Assembly: GCA_002409375.1 (NCBI GenBank)
Contig: DHNF01000152.1
Span: forward strand, 1-5,914
Direction of reading: 5' to 3'
DNA from: Ruminococcaceae bacterium UBA5423
GTDB taxonomy: Bacteria; Bacillota; Clostridia; Oscillospirales; Acutalibacteraceae
DNA length: 5,914 nucleotides
In this document: piece after piece, positions 5,864 to 5,914 of the stretch
Layout: each line of letters begins with the position of its first letter
Position numbering within the stretch: the stretch's first letter is position 1
Made by a program: the position numbers and the translations under genes
The notes under the pieces: model-generated
What the model was told of the DNA's origin: nothing
The model's database searches: none
Seen by the model: the letters and a program-made list of their open reading frames with translations, nothing else

Positions 5864-5914
5864 GAGACAAAAAGGAACAGGGCACGCCCGTCACGGCTCA
5901 ATCCGCTCTCCTCA
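5841..5914. repeat. Perfect inverted repeat (23-nt arms, 28-nt loop) at the window end
   Basis: The left arm 5841-5863 (TGAGGAGAGC...GAGCCGTG) is the exact reverse complement of the right arm 5892-5914 (CACGGCTCAA...TCTCCTCA); the loop is 5864-5891. The right arm ends exactly at the last base of the window, so the repeat may continue beyond it. Both arms are the L4 coding segment for HGSIRSPQ in opposite orientations. This is the shape expected of a foldback chimera in amplified DNA or an assembly end. Confidence 0.97.
5862..5914 (+). other. rplD: Inverted L4 gene fragment on the plus strand
   Basis: Read forward from 5862 in frame, this gives WRQKGTGHARHGSIRSP plus an incomplete codon. That is the L4 tunnel-loop motif (the family usually reads WRQKGTGRAR), and it joins directly to the minus-strand L4 residues. 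The preceding codon, CCG at 5859-5861, would be the expected proline of PWRQKG. Only the ten residues WRQKGTGHAR are new; the rest repeats codons already present on the minus strand. It has no start, stop or ribosome binding site and is not a separate gene; it is displaced sequence from the same gene. Confidence 0.93.

Noticed and set aside
5841..5914. Rho-independent terminator or regulatory cruciform
   Set aside because: The arms are both L4 coding sequence in opposite orientation, the 28-nt loop encodes the missing L4 residues, and there is no T-tract. A foldback artefact explains all of this.
5841..5914. Mobile element or inverted terminal repeat
   Set aside because: No transposase, target duplication or foreign sequence is present; both arms and the loop derive from the same short stretch of rplD.

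Overview
The window is a stretch of the conserved S10-spc ribosomal protein cluster, read entirely from the minus strand. From right to left (the direction of transcription) the order is rplD (L4, 5' part missing), rplW (L23), rplB (L2), rpsS (S19), rplV (L22), rpsC (S3), rplP (L16), rpmC (L29), rpsQ (S17), rplN (L14), rplX (L24), rplE (L5), rpsN type Z (zinc S14) and rpsH (S8, last codons missing). This is the standard bacterial order. No extra gene is inserted and I see no credible plus-strand gene.

The organism is most likely a member of the Clostridia (Firmicutes/Bacillota). The support is the short zinc-binding S14 with two CxxC pairs, the L24 with a C-terminal CxxC/CxxC knuckle, strong AGGAGG-type ribosome binding sites before most genes, and Clostridia-like wording of L16, S14, L2 and L4. 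This is inference from remembered family patterns. Genus or family cannot be set from the sequence alone.

The genes are packed as one transcription unit. Most spacers are 12-30 nt and hold little beyond a Shine-Dalgarno site. S3/L16 abut, L16/L29 overlap by 4 nt (ATGA), and L4/L23 overlap by 1 nt (TAATG). The one wide spacer is the 108 nt between L23 and L2, which contains a small perfect hairpin of unknown meaning. No terminator or promoter is visible at the S17/L14 boundary, where the E. coli S10 and spc operons separate, so continuous transcription is likely here.

The products are structural proteins of one machine. L4 and L22 line the peptide exit tunnel, and L23 and L29 surround its exit. 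L2 and L16 support the peptidyl transferase and tRNA sites, and L5 holds 5S rRNA. L14 sits at the subunit interface and L24 is an early 50S assembly initiator. S3, S14 and S19 form part of the 30S head, while S8 and S17 are primary 16S binders.

The clearest anomaly is at the right end. Positions 5841-5914 form a perfect inverted repeat with 23-nt arms inside rplD. Minus-strand L4 coding stops making sense at 5863, and the adjoining upstream L4 codons appear on the plus strand. This is best read as a foldback (inverted) chimera at a contig end, from amplification or assembly, and not as a biological element. I found no evidence for a previously undescribed system in this window.
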